Translations under genes and position numbers: made by a program
Shown: positions 46,671-56,029 of the stretch, one piece after another
Layout of the letters: every line of letters begins with the position of its first letter
How positions within the stretch are numbered: the first letter of the stretch is position 1
NCBI RefSeq assembly: GCF_006385555.1
Contig: NZ_CP041036.1
Location: 1,612,001 to 1,676,000 of the forward strand
DNA from: Shewanella polaris
GTDB lineage: Bacteria; Pseudomonadota; Gammaproteobacteria; Enterobacterales; Shewanellaceae
Length of the DNA: 64,000 bases
Reading direction: 5' to 3'
The notes under the pieces: generated by a model
Seen by the model: the letters and a program-made list of their open reading frames with translations, nothing else
What the model was told of the DNA's origin: nothing
The model's database searches: none

Positions 46671-47257
46671 ATTGTTTTAAATAATATCTTCTTTGAAATT
46701 ATTATAGCTTACTGTATACATCCTTGGTTTTAATTTCATTCGATTTAATAGCAAGTTTTTTAATACCTCCAAGATTTAACTTCGTAATAAAATGCAGCGT
46801 AGCTAATATTACTTACCGTTTTGCTGTATTTTTATACAAATGATCTAATATATATTGGGTCCGAATTAATAAAAACACTAAGCGGTTCTCATCATCATTA
46901 ACTCAAATAGAAAGGGATGAGTTAATAATTTGTTATAAATTAATTAAATAGAATGTGGTGTTGTTTGTTTTTTATTGATTTTAAATGTTTTTCATTAACC
47001 AAGCCCTCATTTTCTGCGACTTGTATCACTATGAATGTGGAGAAAAAATGGATGTTTTATTAACATGTTGACGACATTGTAAATAATCAATTAATCTTCG
47101 CCTGTTTTATCCTTACATGACTTTTTAACAAAGTCATATCCACATGTTAATGACTACCTTTATCGATAACATTGCAAATATCAATACATTGTTCTTTTGT
47201 ATTTTGCGTCCGATTAAAACATTAACTTTATCTAGGTAGAATTTTTTAAGGGCACTT
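46671..47257. other. Porin upstream region with 8-bp palindrome
   Basis: 587 bases, AT-rich, no gene supported. A perfect inverted repeat (ATGACTTT 47117-47124, complement 47130-47137, 5-base loop) lies about 120 bases before the porin start and may be an operator or a leader hairpin. A long leader of the porin mRNA is possible. Confidence 0.5.
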
Positions 47258-48298
47258 ATGAATAAGAAAGTATTGATTACGCTCGCGGCGACGTTTATAT
47301 CGTTTAATAGCTATGCAGATTACTACATCTCAGGTTTTGGAACTGTCGCTGGCGGTAAGGCAACGGGTGATGAAGCCGTTGTTGAACGTGGTGGTATTGC
47401 AGGATACGACGAAGATAGCTGGTCTTTTGACAATGGCACCTTTGTTGGTTTACAAGGCACTGTTGAGTTGTATGACAAGCTGGGTATGACGGTTCAAGCA
47501 AAGTTTGAAGCGTCAGAAAATTGGGCTGGTGATGTGACATGGGGATATTTGAGTTACGATGCAACCGACGAATGGCGCATTATTTTGGGCCGTCAAATTA
47601 TGCCGCATTATATTTATTCCGATTTTATTGATGTGTCTTATACCTATAATTGGATTGAATTGCCAGACCAAGTATATAACGCACCATTTAATAGTTTTAA
47701 TGGTGTTAGCTCACAATATACCTTTGATTTTGGTCATTCATCATTATTTACCCAAGTGTTATATGGTACCGAACATGATGATGCCACTGATAATAAATAT
47801 ACCGATATTTGGGGCGGCAGACTTGCGTATAATTATGATTGGTTCACGTTAAATTTGGCATATTATGAATTTAATGAAGAGTCAAGTTCAAGCATGGATA
47901 CGCCAGATGGCTTGATTGAAAATAATACGGATGGCGTACTCATCAGTTACGATATTGGCTTTCAAATTAATTACAACAATTGGTATGCAATAGCCGAAAT
48001 GACAACCGTAGATTTAACTGACTTAAGAGAAGATGGCAGTACTGATGGCCCTGGTACGCTCCAACCCTGGATGTTTTCGGTTGCTAAACGTATAGGTGAT
48101 TTTACCCCTAACGTCACATATGGAGAATCTCGTCAATTGGATTTTAATGGCGAAGACTCAACTGCTCCGTTTTATACTGTCGGGCTTAGATGGGACTTTT
48201 ATGACTCAATGGCGTTAAAAACAGAATATTCTCATAAAGAAGATTCTGATGGTGCTAGCGGCGAAGTTTATCAAGTCGCCATAGTTGCAACATTTTAA
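47258..48298 (+). CDS. Outer-membrane porin
   Basis: A 346-residue beta-barrel protein. Signal peptide about 1-20 (ending NSYA). The mature part alternates polar and aromatic residues, starting YYISGFGTVAGG, with acidic loops, and ends in a terminal Phe (VAIVATF), the outer-membrane barrel assembly signal. Phe/Tyr/Trp girdles and Asp/Glu-rich loops fit a small diffusion channel. Substrate unknown; the adjacent PstS-like protein hints at anion or phosphate. The binding-protein gene starts eight bases after its stop. Confidence 0.88.
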   Translation: MNKKVLITLAATFISFNSYADYYISGFGTVAGGKATGDEAVVERGGIAGYDEDSWSFDNGTFVGLQGTVELYDKLGMTVQAKFEASENWAGDVTWGYLSYDATDEWRIILGRQIMPHYIYSDFIDVSYTYNWIELPDQVYNAPFNSFNGVSSQYTFDFGHSSLFTQVLYGTEHDDATDNKYTDIWGGRLAYNYDWFTLNLAYYEFNEESSSSMDTPDGLIENNTDGVLISYDIGFQINYNNWYAIAEMTTVDLTDLREDGSTDGPGTLQPWMFSVAKRIGDFTPNVTYGESRQLDFNGEDSTAPFYTVGLRWDFYDSMALKTEYSHKEDSDGASGEVYQVAIVATF

Positions 48299-48306
48299 AG
48301 GGTACC

Positions 48307-48735
48307 ATGATGAAACAATTAATGAATAAAAGCGTTGTATTCGGTGTGGGTTTATTAGTTTCAGTATTAACATTAAATGTAAGTGCTGAAGTTGCAGTAG
48401 TGGTTAATCCATCGAATGAATCAACTGTAGACATTGAAGCAGTAAAAGACATTTATCTTGGAAACCAAAAGAGTTTTAGTGATGGAAATTCTGCATTAGT
48501 GTTGTTTCAACAAGGCGATGCAGGTGAAGAGTTTTCCACTAAACTTCTAGAACGCTCATCTTCTCAATTTAAAGCTTATTGGGCAAAACGTACTTTCTCA
48601 GGTAAAGGCAAACCACCTAAGTCGATATCAACAAGCAGTGAAATAAAAGAGATGGTGGCATCTAATCCAAATGCAATAGGTATTATTGATGCAAAAGAAG
48701 TAGATGCATCGATTAAGGTCATATTGTTGCAATAG
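48307..48735 (+). CDS. Small PstS-like periplasmic binding protein
   Basis: A 142-residue protein with a signal peptide (about 1-28, ending NVSA). The mature part (EVAVVVNPSNESTVDIEAVKDIYLGNQKSF, then ALVLFQQGD, SSQFKAYWAKRTFSGKGKPPK and NPNAIGIIDAKEV) matches the phosphate-binding-protein-like fold found in PstS-type domains, but only about half of a full PstS. AAGGG overlaps the porin stop, four bases before the first ATG, so it is cotranscribed. No phosphate permease is near, so it may act in sensing rather than import. Confidence 0.85.
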   Translation: MMKQLMNKSVVFGVGLLVSVLTLNVSAEVAVVVNPSNESTVDIEAVKDIYLGNQKSFSDGNSALVLFQQGDAGEEFSTKLLERSSSQFKAYWAKRTFSGKGKPPKSISTSSEIKEMVASNPNAIGIIDAKEVDASIKVILLQ

Positions 48736-48799
48736 TTTGTTTTAGTCGAACATATAAATAATTGTATGATTGAGCTGAATCAATCGTTGCTGCAATGAG

Positions 48800-48828
48800 A
48801 TATAAGAGGGTATTTAACCCTCTTATAT
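48800..48828 (+). terminator. Hairpin between binding protein and chemoreceptor
   Basis: A perfect 12-bp stem (ATATAAGAGGGT and its complement) with a 5-base loop lies 65 bases beyond the binding-protein stop. A T-run follows about 20 bases later, just before the chemoreceptor start. It may partly terminate, lowering chemoreceptor expression relative to the porin. Confidence 0.6.
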
Positions 48829-48878
48829 TATGTGAATATACTTTCATTATTTTTTTATTAAAAAGGCATATAAGCATT

Positions 48879-50495
48879 ATGAATTTAGGGCTTTATCTTA
48901 AAATTAGCCAAAGAATTTTTCTTTTGGCGATGATAGCGATATCAGGTTTTATTGTGCTTTTTATTTATCAACAAAATCTGATTTCTAAGACGCAATCAAG
49001 CATTACATTGTTACAGCAAGAATATAATCCAATGCTCAAACAGCTTAATGAAGCTAAAGAAGGGTTAATTAACTTAGAGAAAAATTTGGAGAGTGCTGTT
49101 ACTACTGGAGATGGAAGTCTTATTGATGATGCAAATTTGATGGCTGATAACCTGAGAAAGGTTATTACTTCGGTTGAAGAGGGTACCAAAAAATTAAATC
49201 TTAATTTTGATTATGTTACCCCTTATAATTTGTATACGAGTAATAAAATTTTCGCTGCAAAATCAATGCTAACAGATGACATTGATTTTGATGTTATTAC
49301 AGTAAAGACAAAAGTGGCAAGTGATTCTATTTTACTCCTTCAAAAAAGAATCGATAAAGCAATTGATTCGGTTAATTTTCATTCAGATGCCACTGTTGAC
49401 TCTATTTTTAAAATGAACAAAAACAGTTTAGTGATAGAAATGAGCCTTGGTGGCGCATTAATCATTCTTATTTTTGGCGTCAGTTTTGTTATTTCACGAA
49501 ACATAGTCAATAGTTTACAACAAGTCACTTTGTCGATGCGTGATATTGTAGAAGGCGAAGGCGACTTAACCCAACGAGTGAAATACTCTGGTAAAGATGA
49601 AATAGCAGATTTAGTATTTTGGTTTAACAAGTTTATTGCCACTATGCAGCAAAGCATTAATTACACTCAACAAACCATTTCTATTTTAGAAGTGGTTTCT
49701 GAAAAACTGGCAAAAACGAGCCAAAAAAGCTTGTCTTTAAGTGAGTCTCAAGATACTGCGATGCATTCGGTTTCTGAATCAATTCAAGAATTAACTCATG
49801 GTATAACAGACATCGCAGATAGAGCATCGAATGCCTCTTCAGAAGCGGCATCGGCCAATGAAAGTGCCCATGAAGGGAGTGAAATTGTCATCAACACAGT
49901 TCATTCTATCGATCAATTGTCAAAAGATGTTAATGCCGCAGCCGGTATGGTTAACGAGTTTGAATCCCTTGCAAATAACGCAGGTGCTATTTTAAATACG
50001 ATTAGTGGTATTGCTGATCAAACAAATTTATTGGCGTTAAATGCCGCAATTGAAGCTGCAAGAGCCGGTGAATATGGGCGTGGTTTTTCTGTGGTTGCCG
50101 ATGAAGTTCGTGCGCTGGCAAGCCGAACTCAAAATTCTACGGCAGAGATTAAAAAGGTACTTGAAGAAATTCAATCTGGTGCAGCTTCTGTTATAGGAGC
50201 TATGGAGGCTGGTCAAAAAAGTGCTTCAGTCACTGTTATTGAATCAGAAAAAGCAGGCCAGTCATTGCTAGAAATTACCAATAAATTTGATAGTATTTTA
50301 AATTTGAATAAGATGATTGCTGTTGCAACTGACGATCAAAGACAGACGTATCGTCATATGAGTGAAAAAATAACCGATATGGATCAAATATCTTCATCAG
50401 TGCAAGGTGGTGCTAAAGACATTTTTGTTGTGAGTGAAGAGATTCAAGAAGTAACGAAGAAACTCAATAATGCAATTAGACAATATAAAGTGTAA
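48879..50495 (+). CDS. Methyl-accepting chemotaxis protein, four-helix-bundle sensor type
   Basis: A 538-residue chemoreceptor. The ATG at 48879 ([14 protein letters not shown]) is preferred to an upstream frame from 48795, which would place a charged tail before helix 1. Helix 1 is about 12-30; a helical periplasmic domain of about 150 residues ([13 protein letters not shown] ... [10 protein letters not shown]) fits a 4HB or related sensor; helix 2 is about 188-208. A HAMP domain ([17 protein letters not shown]) and the signalling tip [40 protein letters not shown] follow. It is the third gene after porin and PstS-like protein. Confidence 0.93.
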   Translation: MNLGLYLKISQRIFLLAMIAISGFIVLFIYQQNLISKTQSSITLLQQEYNPMLKQLNEAKEGLINLEKNLESAVTTGDGSLIDDANLMADNLRKVITSVEEGTKKLNLNFDYVTPYNLYTSNKIFAAKSMLTDDIDFDVITVKTKVASDSILLLQKRIDKAIDSVNFHSDATVDSIFKMNKNSLVIEMSLGGALIILIFGVSFVISRNIVNSLQQVTLSMRDIVEGEGDLTQRVKYSGKDEIADLVFWFNKFIATMQQSINYTQQTISILEVVSEKLAKTSQKSLSLSESQDTAMHSVSESIQELTHGITDIADRASNASSEAASANESAHEGSEIVINTVHSIDQLSKDVNAAAGMVNEFESLANNAGAILNTISGIADQTNLLALNAAIEAARAGEYGRGFSVVADEVRALASRTQNSTAEIKKVLEEIQSGAASVIGAMEAGQKSASVTVIESEKAGQSLLEITNKFDSILNLNKMIAVATDDQRQTYRHMSEKITDMDQISSSVQGGAKDIFVVSEEIQEVTKKLNNAIRQYKV

Positions 50496-51023
50496 CGGCT
50501 AGTCGTTTCGTTTCATAATTTATAGTGCTAAATTTGAACCATGCTATATCTGGAATATAATCAGTAAATTATATTAAGAGCAAGCATTTATATTGGTATA
50601 AGTTCGTATATCAGTTCATTTTACTTGGTTTAATTCCGATAACCCATCGAAATAAATATCGAATTTGGTCGGTATGAGAGGATTCGAACCTCCGACCCCT
50701 GACACCCCATGACAGTGCGCTACCGGGCTGCGCTACATACCGAATTTTGTGCAACTGCTTCAAATATGGACAACTATAATATTTATATTTAAGTCAGCTT
50801 GTAAAGCATCACTTAGTTAGTCTATTGGCTTTGGGGTGACTAAGTGGATTAGCACTTTATCAACAGTAATAAATGAGTGCAAGCAGTTAGTTATCAGCCG
50901 TTTACCGATTGATTATAAACTATCCAGTTGCTGAAAAGCATACATGATTCAGTATTGTAATAAGCAACCAAGCTAAAATCTCAACCGATAATCAAGGCTC
51001 TATTGATTACTCTAAAGACGGCC
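50496..51023. other. Intergenic region around tRNA-Pro
   Basis: Apart from the tRNA no gene is supported. The 281 bases between the tRNA and the yejM stop show no clear terminator. Confidence 0.5.
50666..50742 (-). tRNA. tRNA-Pro (anticodon GGG)
   Basis: The minus strand reads as a full 77-base tRNA with encoded CCA (50666-50668). The acceptor stem CGGTATG pairs with CATACCG, the T-arm carries GGTTCGAATCC, and the anticodon loop is ATGGGGT, giving anticodon GGG. The anticodon stem contains one T-T mismatch, as in E. coli proL, which it closely matches. Confidence 0.97.
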
Positions 51024-52823
51024 TTATTGATTGTAGAGTCTACGGCCTTCACGCATGACTTGGATCAACTCTGGCGCGCTCATTTTTTTATCCAAGCGTT
51101 TTTTATAATCAACATCATAGATGCGGTACTTGCCAAATCGATCTAATACGGTTATCTCAGATTTTTGATAAATAGCAAAGCGGCGGCTGTCACCTATGTA
51201 TACCCATGTTTGGTCGTTAGGTTCAAGCAAGTTGCGACCAGAGCTATAATCTGTACTTGGGTTAGTACAACCTAAAACATGGCTAAGTAAGGTTGGCGCA
51301 ATGCCGTAATGGCTGGTGCGGTAGTTTACTTTATTGCCGTGGGTGCTGTCTGGCCAATGAATGATTAACGGTACTTTGACATTACCTGGTGATAAGTCAT
51401 TGCGCGCATCATTGGCGTTACTGGTAAATACTTGACCGTAAGTGCCTGTAATCAGCACTACTGTATCATCGCTGACATTATTGAGAAGGGTTTCGAGTTG
51501 TTGGTCAATAAAGTTTAACGATTGACGATATTGATTAAACAACACTTTTTGCGCTGGTTTTAAAGGCATATGCGGTTTAATGGTTTGTACCCCTAAAAAT
51601 CCTACAGGGGTGTCGTAATCTTTTGGTGCCGTTAGGTTTACCAGTGCAAACCAAGGTTGAGTTTGATTTGGTTGCCATGCATTCACTGCGTTAATGGTGT
51701 TGATGTCGGCGTCTGCACTGCCATTATCGCCTTCGCTGATGTGGATGTTAATGCCGTTAAACATGGCGCTTTTTGCTGTGTAGCCATCATTTTGTGGTGC
51801 AAACATCGCTAATTGATAACCTTGTTGCGTAAGGATATTAGTCAATATTGGGCTAGTATTATCAAATTCTTTGCGATCGCTATAGTTGCCTTGTAAGCCA
51901 TACATGAGGGTAAACATGCTGGTGTCAAAGTCGGTTCCACCCACATAATGATTCATAAATCGCTGGTTTTTAAGTCGATATTGGCTTAAAAAAGGCATAG
52001 TGTCACTATCAAGCATGTCTGCGCGCAAACTGTCGATACTGATAAATAATATATTTGGTTGGCTGTCACTGTCTGCCGTGCACTGCATTGGGTTTATTGG
52101 GTAGCTGAGTTTACGTGATTTATTGCTACGTGATTCCGTTGGTTGCATGCTGCTGTCTATGCCGTGGTTTTCCATAAACGAACGTGCCGTTGCTGGATAA
52201 GACACAGGGTAGGCATCGTCGAAACGGGTTATTTCGGTCATGTTGGTGGCATCGGCCCAAATATGGATTAAGTGACTACTGACAAAGCAGATACCGACAA
52301 ACAGTACCACTTTATTGCCCCATTGTTTTTTCTGAATTTTGTCGATGCGTTTCCACAAAAAGTTGGCCGCGGTAAGTTCGACAATCACAATAACGATAGG
52401 GGTGATAATGTAGGATGTACTGTGTAATAAAGCATTGAGGTCTTGCCAGGCCAAATCGAATGCAAATGGACTTAAATGAATACCATAGTCGTCATAAATA
52501 ATGGTGTCATAGAGTAGGGTATATAATCCCAGAGAGGCAATAAACGCTGCAAAGCCACGTAATATTTTAGAATAAGGCAGTAGTAAGGTAATTGGGAAGA
52601 TAAAAATTAAGTAACCAATAAAGGCCAAAAAGGTAAAATGACCTATGGTGCTGATGGCAAGATATGACCAACCTATTATGGTATCAGGGTAGCCGACACT
52701 GCCAATATATCGAGCGCCAATTAACATCGCCAATATGCCATTAAAGAAGGCAAACCAGTGACCCCAATTAACTAAGCGTGACACTTTATCACGCGTCATT
52801 TGCTGCTTTTTGCGCTCGATCAT
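51024..52823 (-). CDS. yejM: YejM/PbgA-type inner-membrane sulfatase-like protein (DUF3413)
   Basis: Regulator of lipopolysaccharide synthesis in the inner membrane (also called PbgA/LapC), which in E. coli protects LpxC from or exposes it to LapB/FtsH; that role is transferred from the family. 599 residues. Residues about 15-170 hold five membrane helices of DUF3413 (VNWGHWFAFFNGILAML). The periplasmic sulfatase-like domain starts at NILFISIDSLRADMLDSDTMPFL and includes HYVGGTDFDTSMFTLMYGLQG and RTSHYGIAPTLLSHVLGC. In enterics its enzyme activity is doubtful. An internal Met at residue 9 is an alternative start. The yejL gene lies 83 bases upstream in transcription order. Confidence 0.93.
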   Translation of the reverse strand: MIERKKQQMTRDKVSRLVNWGHWFAFFNGILAMLIGARYIGSVGYPDTIIGWSYLAISTIGHFTFLAFIGYLIFIFPITLLLPYSKILRGFAAFIASLGLYTLLYDTIIYDDYGIHLSPFAFDLAWQDLNALLHSTSYIITPIVIVIVELTAANFLWKRIDKIQKKQWGNKVVLFVGICFVSSHLIHIWADATNMTEITRFDDAYPVSYPATARSFMENHGIDSSMQPTESRSNKSRKLSYPINPMQCTADSDSQPNILFISIDSLRADMLDSDTMPFLSQYRLKNQRFMNHYVGGTDFDTSMFTLMYGLQGNYSDRKEFDNTSPILTNILTQQGYQLAMFAPQNDGYTAKSAMFNGINIHISEGDNGSADADINTINAVNAWQPNQTQPWFALVNLTAPKDYDTPVGFLGVQTIKPHMPLKPAQKVLFNQYRQSLNFIDQQLETLLNNVSDDTVVLITGTYGQVFTSNANDARNDLSPGNVKVPLIIHWPDSTHGNKVNYRTSHYGIAPTLLSHVLGCTNPSTDYSSGRNLLEPNDQTWVYIGDSRRFAIYQKSEITVLDRFGKYRIYDVDYKKRLDKKMSAPELIQVMREGRRLYNQ

Positions 52824-52906
52824 TTTAACTCGTATTCCTACGTTATTATCACAGACTATCTCAGTGTAACTGATTGTTAGCGTTAGTGATAAATTTATTT
52901 AACCAG

Positions 52907-53119
52907 CTACTTAACTGATTGTGTTAGTGCTTTGGCAAATTGCTCTGCGACTTTTTGGCGAGATTCATTTGGGACTTTTTTGTCGAGTAAATGAGTCACG
53001 CAGTTACCTAATACCATTAGGCTTAAATCGGTAGGCGCTTGGTGCTTAGCCAGTACAGCAAGCAACTCGCTGATAAGTGCTTCAACTTGGGTGTTTGTGT
53101 ATTTAGATTGAATTGCCAT
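52907..53119 (-). CDS. yejL: YejL-family protein (DUF1414)
   Basis: A 70-residue cytoplasmic helical protein of unknown function. YTNTQVEALISELLAVLAKHQAPTDLSLMVLGNCVTHLL matches the E. coli YejL core almost residue by residue. Lies between yejK (divergent) and yejM, the order in E. coli, which supports orthology. Confidence 0.94.
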   Translation of the reverse strand: MAIQSKYTNTQVEALISELLAVLAKHQAPTDLSLMVLGNCVTHLLDKKVPNESRQKVAEQFAKALTQSVK

Positions 53120-53302
53120 AGTCAGAAAACGTCAATAAAGAATGAATTAGCTGCACATAATAACGGATTTAGTGGCTAATCGCCTCAAGTTTTATTTGGT
53201 CTATACGAGGAATTTCGTAAACCCTTGTTCGATTTATACGATTGGTCTGATATCATTCTTTTTAAAATTATCATCTGCGACCGACTAGGATTAACAAGGC
53301 TT

Positions 53303-54331
53303 ATGAGTATTAGCATTGAACAAGCAATTATTCACGAAATTTCTCAAGACGGACAAGGCCAAATGCATTGTCGTTTACGTCCGCAACCGTTGTTAAATAC
53401 TCACGCTGTTGAAACCATGTTAGAAGAGTTACACCAGACTTATTCAGGGAAAGCGGGTAAGGGTTTTGGTTTTTTTGGTACTCATGGCGATGACGGTGAT
53501 GCTAATGATGCATTTTCTAATGCGTTAACGGGCTACCGCAGTGGTGAATTAGGTTTTGTAGAGTTCACCGGGCAAGCCAGCGAATTGTTACAGCAAGAAT
53601 TGTCTAAGTATGATTTTAGTCAGGGTGGTTTTTTGTTAATGTCTTGCTACACCAGCATGACCAGCGACTATTTATTTGTGGCGTTATTAAGTGCGAAGTC
53701 GTCGATGACGGTATTAGATGATATGGAGTTGTCACAAAATAACCATTTAGATTTAAGCAATATTCAATTAGCTGCGCGCATTGATTTAACTGAGTGGCAA
53801 GCTGATAAAAGTTCACGTAAGTATATTTCGTTTATTCGTGGTCGTGCAGGCCGTAAAGTTGCTGATTTCTTTTTAGACTTTATGGGGTGTGTTGAGGGTG
53901 TTAACACCAAAGCGCAAAATAAAACCTTAATCCATGCGGTTGAAGACTTTGTCGCGGGCAGTGAGTTAACCAAAAACGAGCGCCAAGATTGCCGCAATAA
54001 GGTATTTGAATATTGCGCTGAACGAGCGGATTCTGGGGATGTCATTGAAGTTAAAGATTTGGCCGACGAATTAGCTGATTCTGGTATGGATTCGTTTTAT
54101 GATTTTGCTTGTGGTGGCAGTTATGAGTTGGACGATGAGTTTCCGGCTGACAAAGCCAGTTTACGCAGTTTAAAGAAATTTTCTGGCACTGGCGGTGGCG
54201 TAACCTTGAGTTTTGATGGTGGCCATTTAGGCGAGCGAGTTATTTACGATCCTATTTCTGACACCATTTTAATTAAAGGTGTACCAGCCAATTTGAAAGA
54301 TCAACTAGATCGTCGCCTGAAAGGTGAATAA
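53303..54331 (+). CDS. yejK: Nucleoid-associated protein YejK (NdpA)
   Basis: Cytoplasmic nucleoid-associated protein of 342 residues. I start at ATG 53303 ([17 protein letters not shown] three bases upstream), the usual N-terminus, not the longer frame from 53225. Conserved features: [76 protein letters not shown] and a C-terminal [30 protein letters not shown]. Divergent from yejL with 183 bases between starts. It ends with a clear terminator. Confidence 0.95.
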   Translation: MSISIEQAIIHEISQDGQGQMHCRLRPQPLLNTHAVETMLEELHQTYSGKAGKGFGFFGTHGDDGDANDAFSNALTGYRSGELGFVEFTGQASELLQQELSKYDFSQGGFLLMSCYTSMTSDYLFVALLSAKSSMTVLDDMELSQNNHLDLSNIQLAARIDLTEWQADKSSRKYISFIRGRAGRKVADFFLDFMGCVEGVNTKAQNKTLIHAVEDFVAGSELTKNERQDCRNKVFEYCAERADSGDVIEVKDLADELADSGMDSFYDFACGGSYELDDEFPADKASLRSLKKFSGTGGGVTLSFDGGHLGERVIYDPISDTILIKGVPANLKDQLDRRLKGE

Positions 54332-54790
54332 TGGCGAATAAACGTTAATATCCTTGATGATAAAGCGTCCTATAACGGCGCTTTTTTTATAATATTATTG
54401 ATAGTAACCATGTACGCTTGGTCAATTGAGTGTCTTTTTGATAATTAGTGAAATAGTTGACAACGGATGTGATTTTTAACAACACGTATACATGTGTACA
54501 GAATGCTTTGATGCAGTATATAAGCTGATATTATTCAACACTTTTATAGATATAGATGCTTCCTTTAAAAAAGATGAGATTCATTTGTGGCCTTAACATC
54601 GCTTTAAAGCAGGGCATATGACTTTATTGTGTTGATTAGATTGTTAATGAACGTTAGCAATAACTGGTATGATTTTTGGTGTGGTTGAAACTTTTTACTT
54701 TTCATTCATGGGTAGTTGAGTAAACTAGCGCCACTTTTCAGTATTTTTGTTTGCTATGTCATTAAAGGCATAACAAACTTTGGGGGAGCG
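54332..54790. other. Upstream region of corA
   Basis: Contains the yejK terminator and then about 400 bases with no gene I can support. An imperfect palindrome, CACGTATACATGTG, lies near 54483-54496 and could be an operator; nothing resembling a known Mg riboswitch is visible. Confidence 0.45.
54362..54388 (+). terminator. Intrinsic terminator of yejK
   Basis: AAAGCGTC at 54362-54369 pairs with GGCGCTTT at 54377-54384 (one G-T wobble) around a 7-base loop, followed by T's. It begins 31 bases after the yejK stop. Confidence 0.85.
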
Positions 54791-55738
54791 ATGATCACTG
54801 CATACGCCTATCAAAATAGACAACTCATCATCACCGAATTAAGCGTTGGCGATAAAGTGCCAGAGTCGACATTGTGGTTGGATTTATTAAGACCCGAAGA
54901 TGAAGAACGTGAATGGTTGAGCTTGTTCTCTACTGAAGAAGTCCCTGATGAAGAAGATGTTAAAGAAATTGAGGCCTCAGCGCGTTTCTACCAAAACCAA
55001 GACGGTTTACACATTAACTCACTGTTTCCACAGCGTGTGGGTTCTGATGTTCGTGCCGTAAACGTGTCATTTAACTTACGCGAACAGTTTTTACTGACCA
55101 TACGCGAAGAGGACGTCGGTCTTATTCGTCTGTTGCGTAACTACTTACGTTTAGGTCGTCTTGATTTGACGACACCACAAGGGTTGATGCTAGAGTTATT
55201 CTATTTAAAAGTGGACTATCTATCTGACTTAATTGAAGATGTTTATAGCATATTAGAAAATGTCGGCGAGCAAGTTTTTAATGACGAAGAGCTTGATGAT
55301 GTATTTAAGCTTATCACCTTACAAGAAGACTCTAACGGTAAAATTCGTTTAAGTTTGTTGGATACGCAGCGCTCATTACGTTATATGCAACGTTATTATC
55401 GTGATAATTTGTCCGATGAAAACTTAAAAGGCATCCGTGAGATGTTGTCGGATATTGAATCATTAATGCCACACAGCCAGTTTATTTTCGATAAATTACA
55501 ATTCTTGCTGGATGCGGCAATGGGTTTCAGTGGTTTGCAACAAAACAAAATCATTAAAATATTTTCAGTATCGGCAGTGGTGTTTCTGCCGCCGACATTA
55601 ATTGCCAGCAGTTATGGGATGAACTTTCACCTTATGCCTGAGCTTGATTGGCGCTTTGGTTACCCTTTAGCTGTGGTATTAATGCTTGCCAGCGCGGCAG
55701 GGACCTACTTTTTCTTTAAAAGAAAAGGGTGGTTGTAG
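54791..55738 (+). CDS. corA: Magnesium/cobalt channel CorA
   Basis: Inner-membrane Mg2+ channel (also Co2+, Ni2+), pentameric in the family. I start at ATG 54791 (MITAYAYQNRQLIITEL, GGGGAG just upstream), giving 315 residues, the same length as E. coli CorA; the longer frame has a non-ATG start. A large cytoplasmic domain (about 1-255, EASARFYQNQDGLHI, EDSNGKIRLSLLDTQRSLRYMQRYY) is followed by helix 1 (IIKIFSVSAVVFLPPTLIASS), the selectivity motif YGMN (here YGMNFHLMPEL) and helix 2 before a FKRKGWL tail. The E after GMNF in E. coli is His here. Confidence 0.95.
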   Translation: MITAYAYQNRQLIITELSVGDKVPESTLWLDLLRPEDEEREWLSLFSTEEVPDEEDVKEIEASARFYQNQDGLHINSLFPQRVGSDVRAVNVSFNLREQFLLTIREEDVGLIRLLRNYLRLGRLDLTTPQGLMLELFYLKVDYLSDLIEDVYSILENVGEQVFNDEELDDVFKLITLQEDSNGKIRLSLLDTQRSLRYMQRYYRDNLSDENLKGIREMLSDIESLMPHSQFIFDKLQFLLDAAMGFSGLQQNKIIKIFSVSAVVFLPPTLIASSYGMNFHLMPELDWRFGYPLAVVLMLASAAGTYFFFKRKGWL

Positions 55739-55764
55739 CAGTTATCTCAATAACAAAATTAACG

Positions 55765-55795
55765 CCATCAATTGTTGTCAGTTGATGGTTTTTTT
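55765..55795 (+). terminator. Intrinsic terminator of corA
   Basis: CCATCAA (55765-55771) pairs with TTGATGG (55782-55788) across a loop that can add a TG/CA pair, followed by seven T's. It starts 27 bases after the corA stop. Confidence 0.88.
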
Positions 55796-56029
55796 ATCCC
55801 TTAGATAACAGCCGGTAGTATTATACCAATCCCATTAACTTCGATGATTTGTAGCCTTATTTCGACTTATGATTTAGCTGAATCTAATCGCACGACTTAT
55901 TTCAATGTTATTGATCTAAAATACTGAATTTTACCATTGAAAGTGAGGACTGGTAGGTATTGCTGTAAGTGGGCTTTGCCGGGATAAAACAACCCTTATA
56001 TTCATTAGAATAGTCGTACCTTTCTTCTA

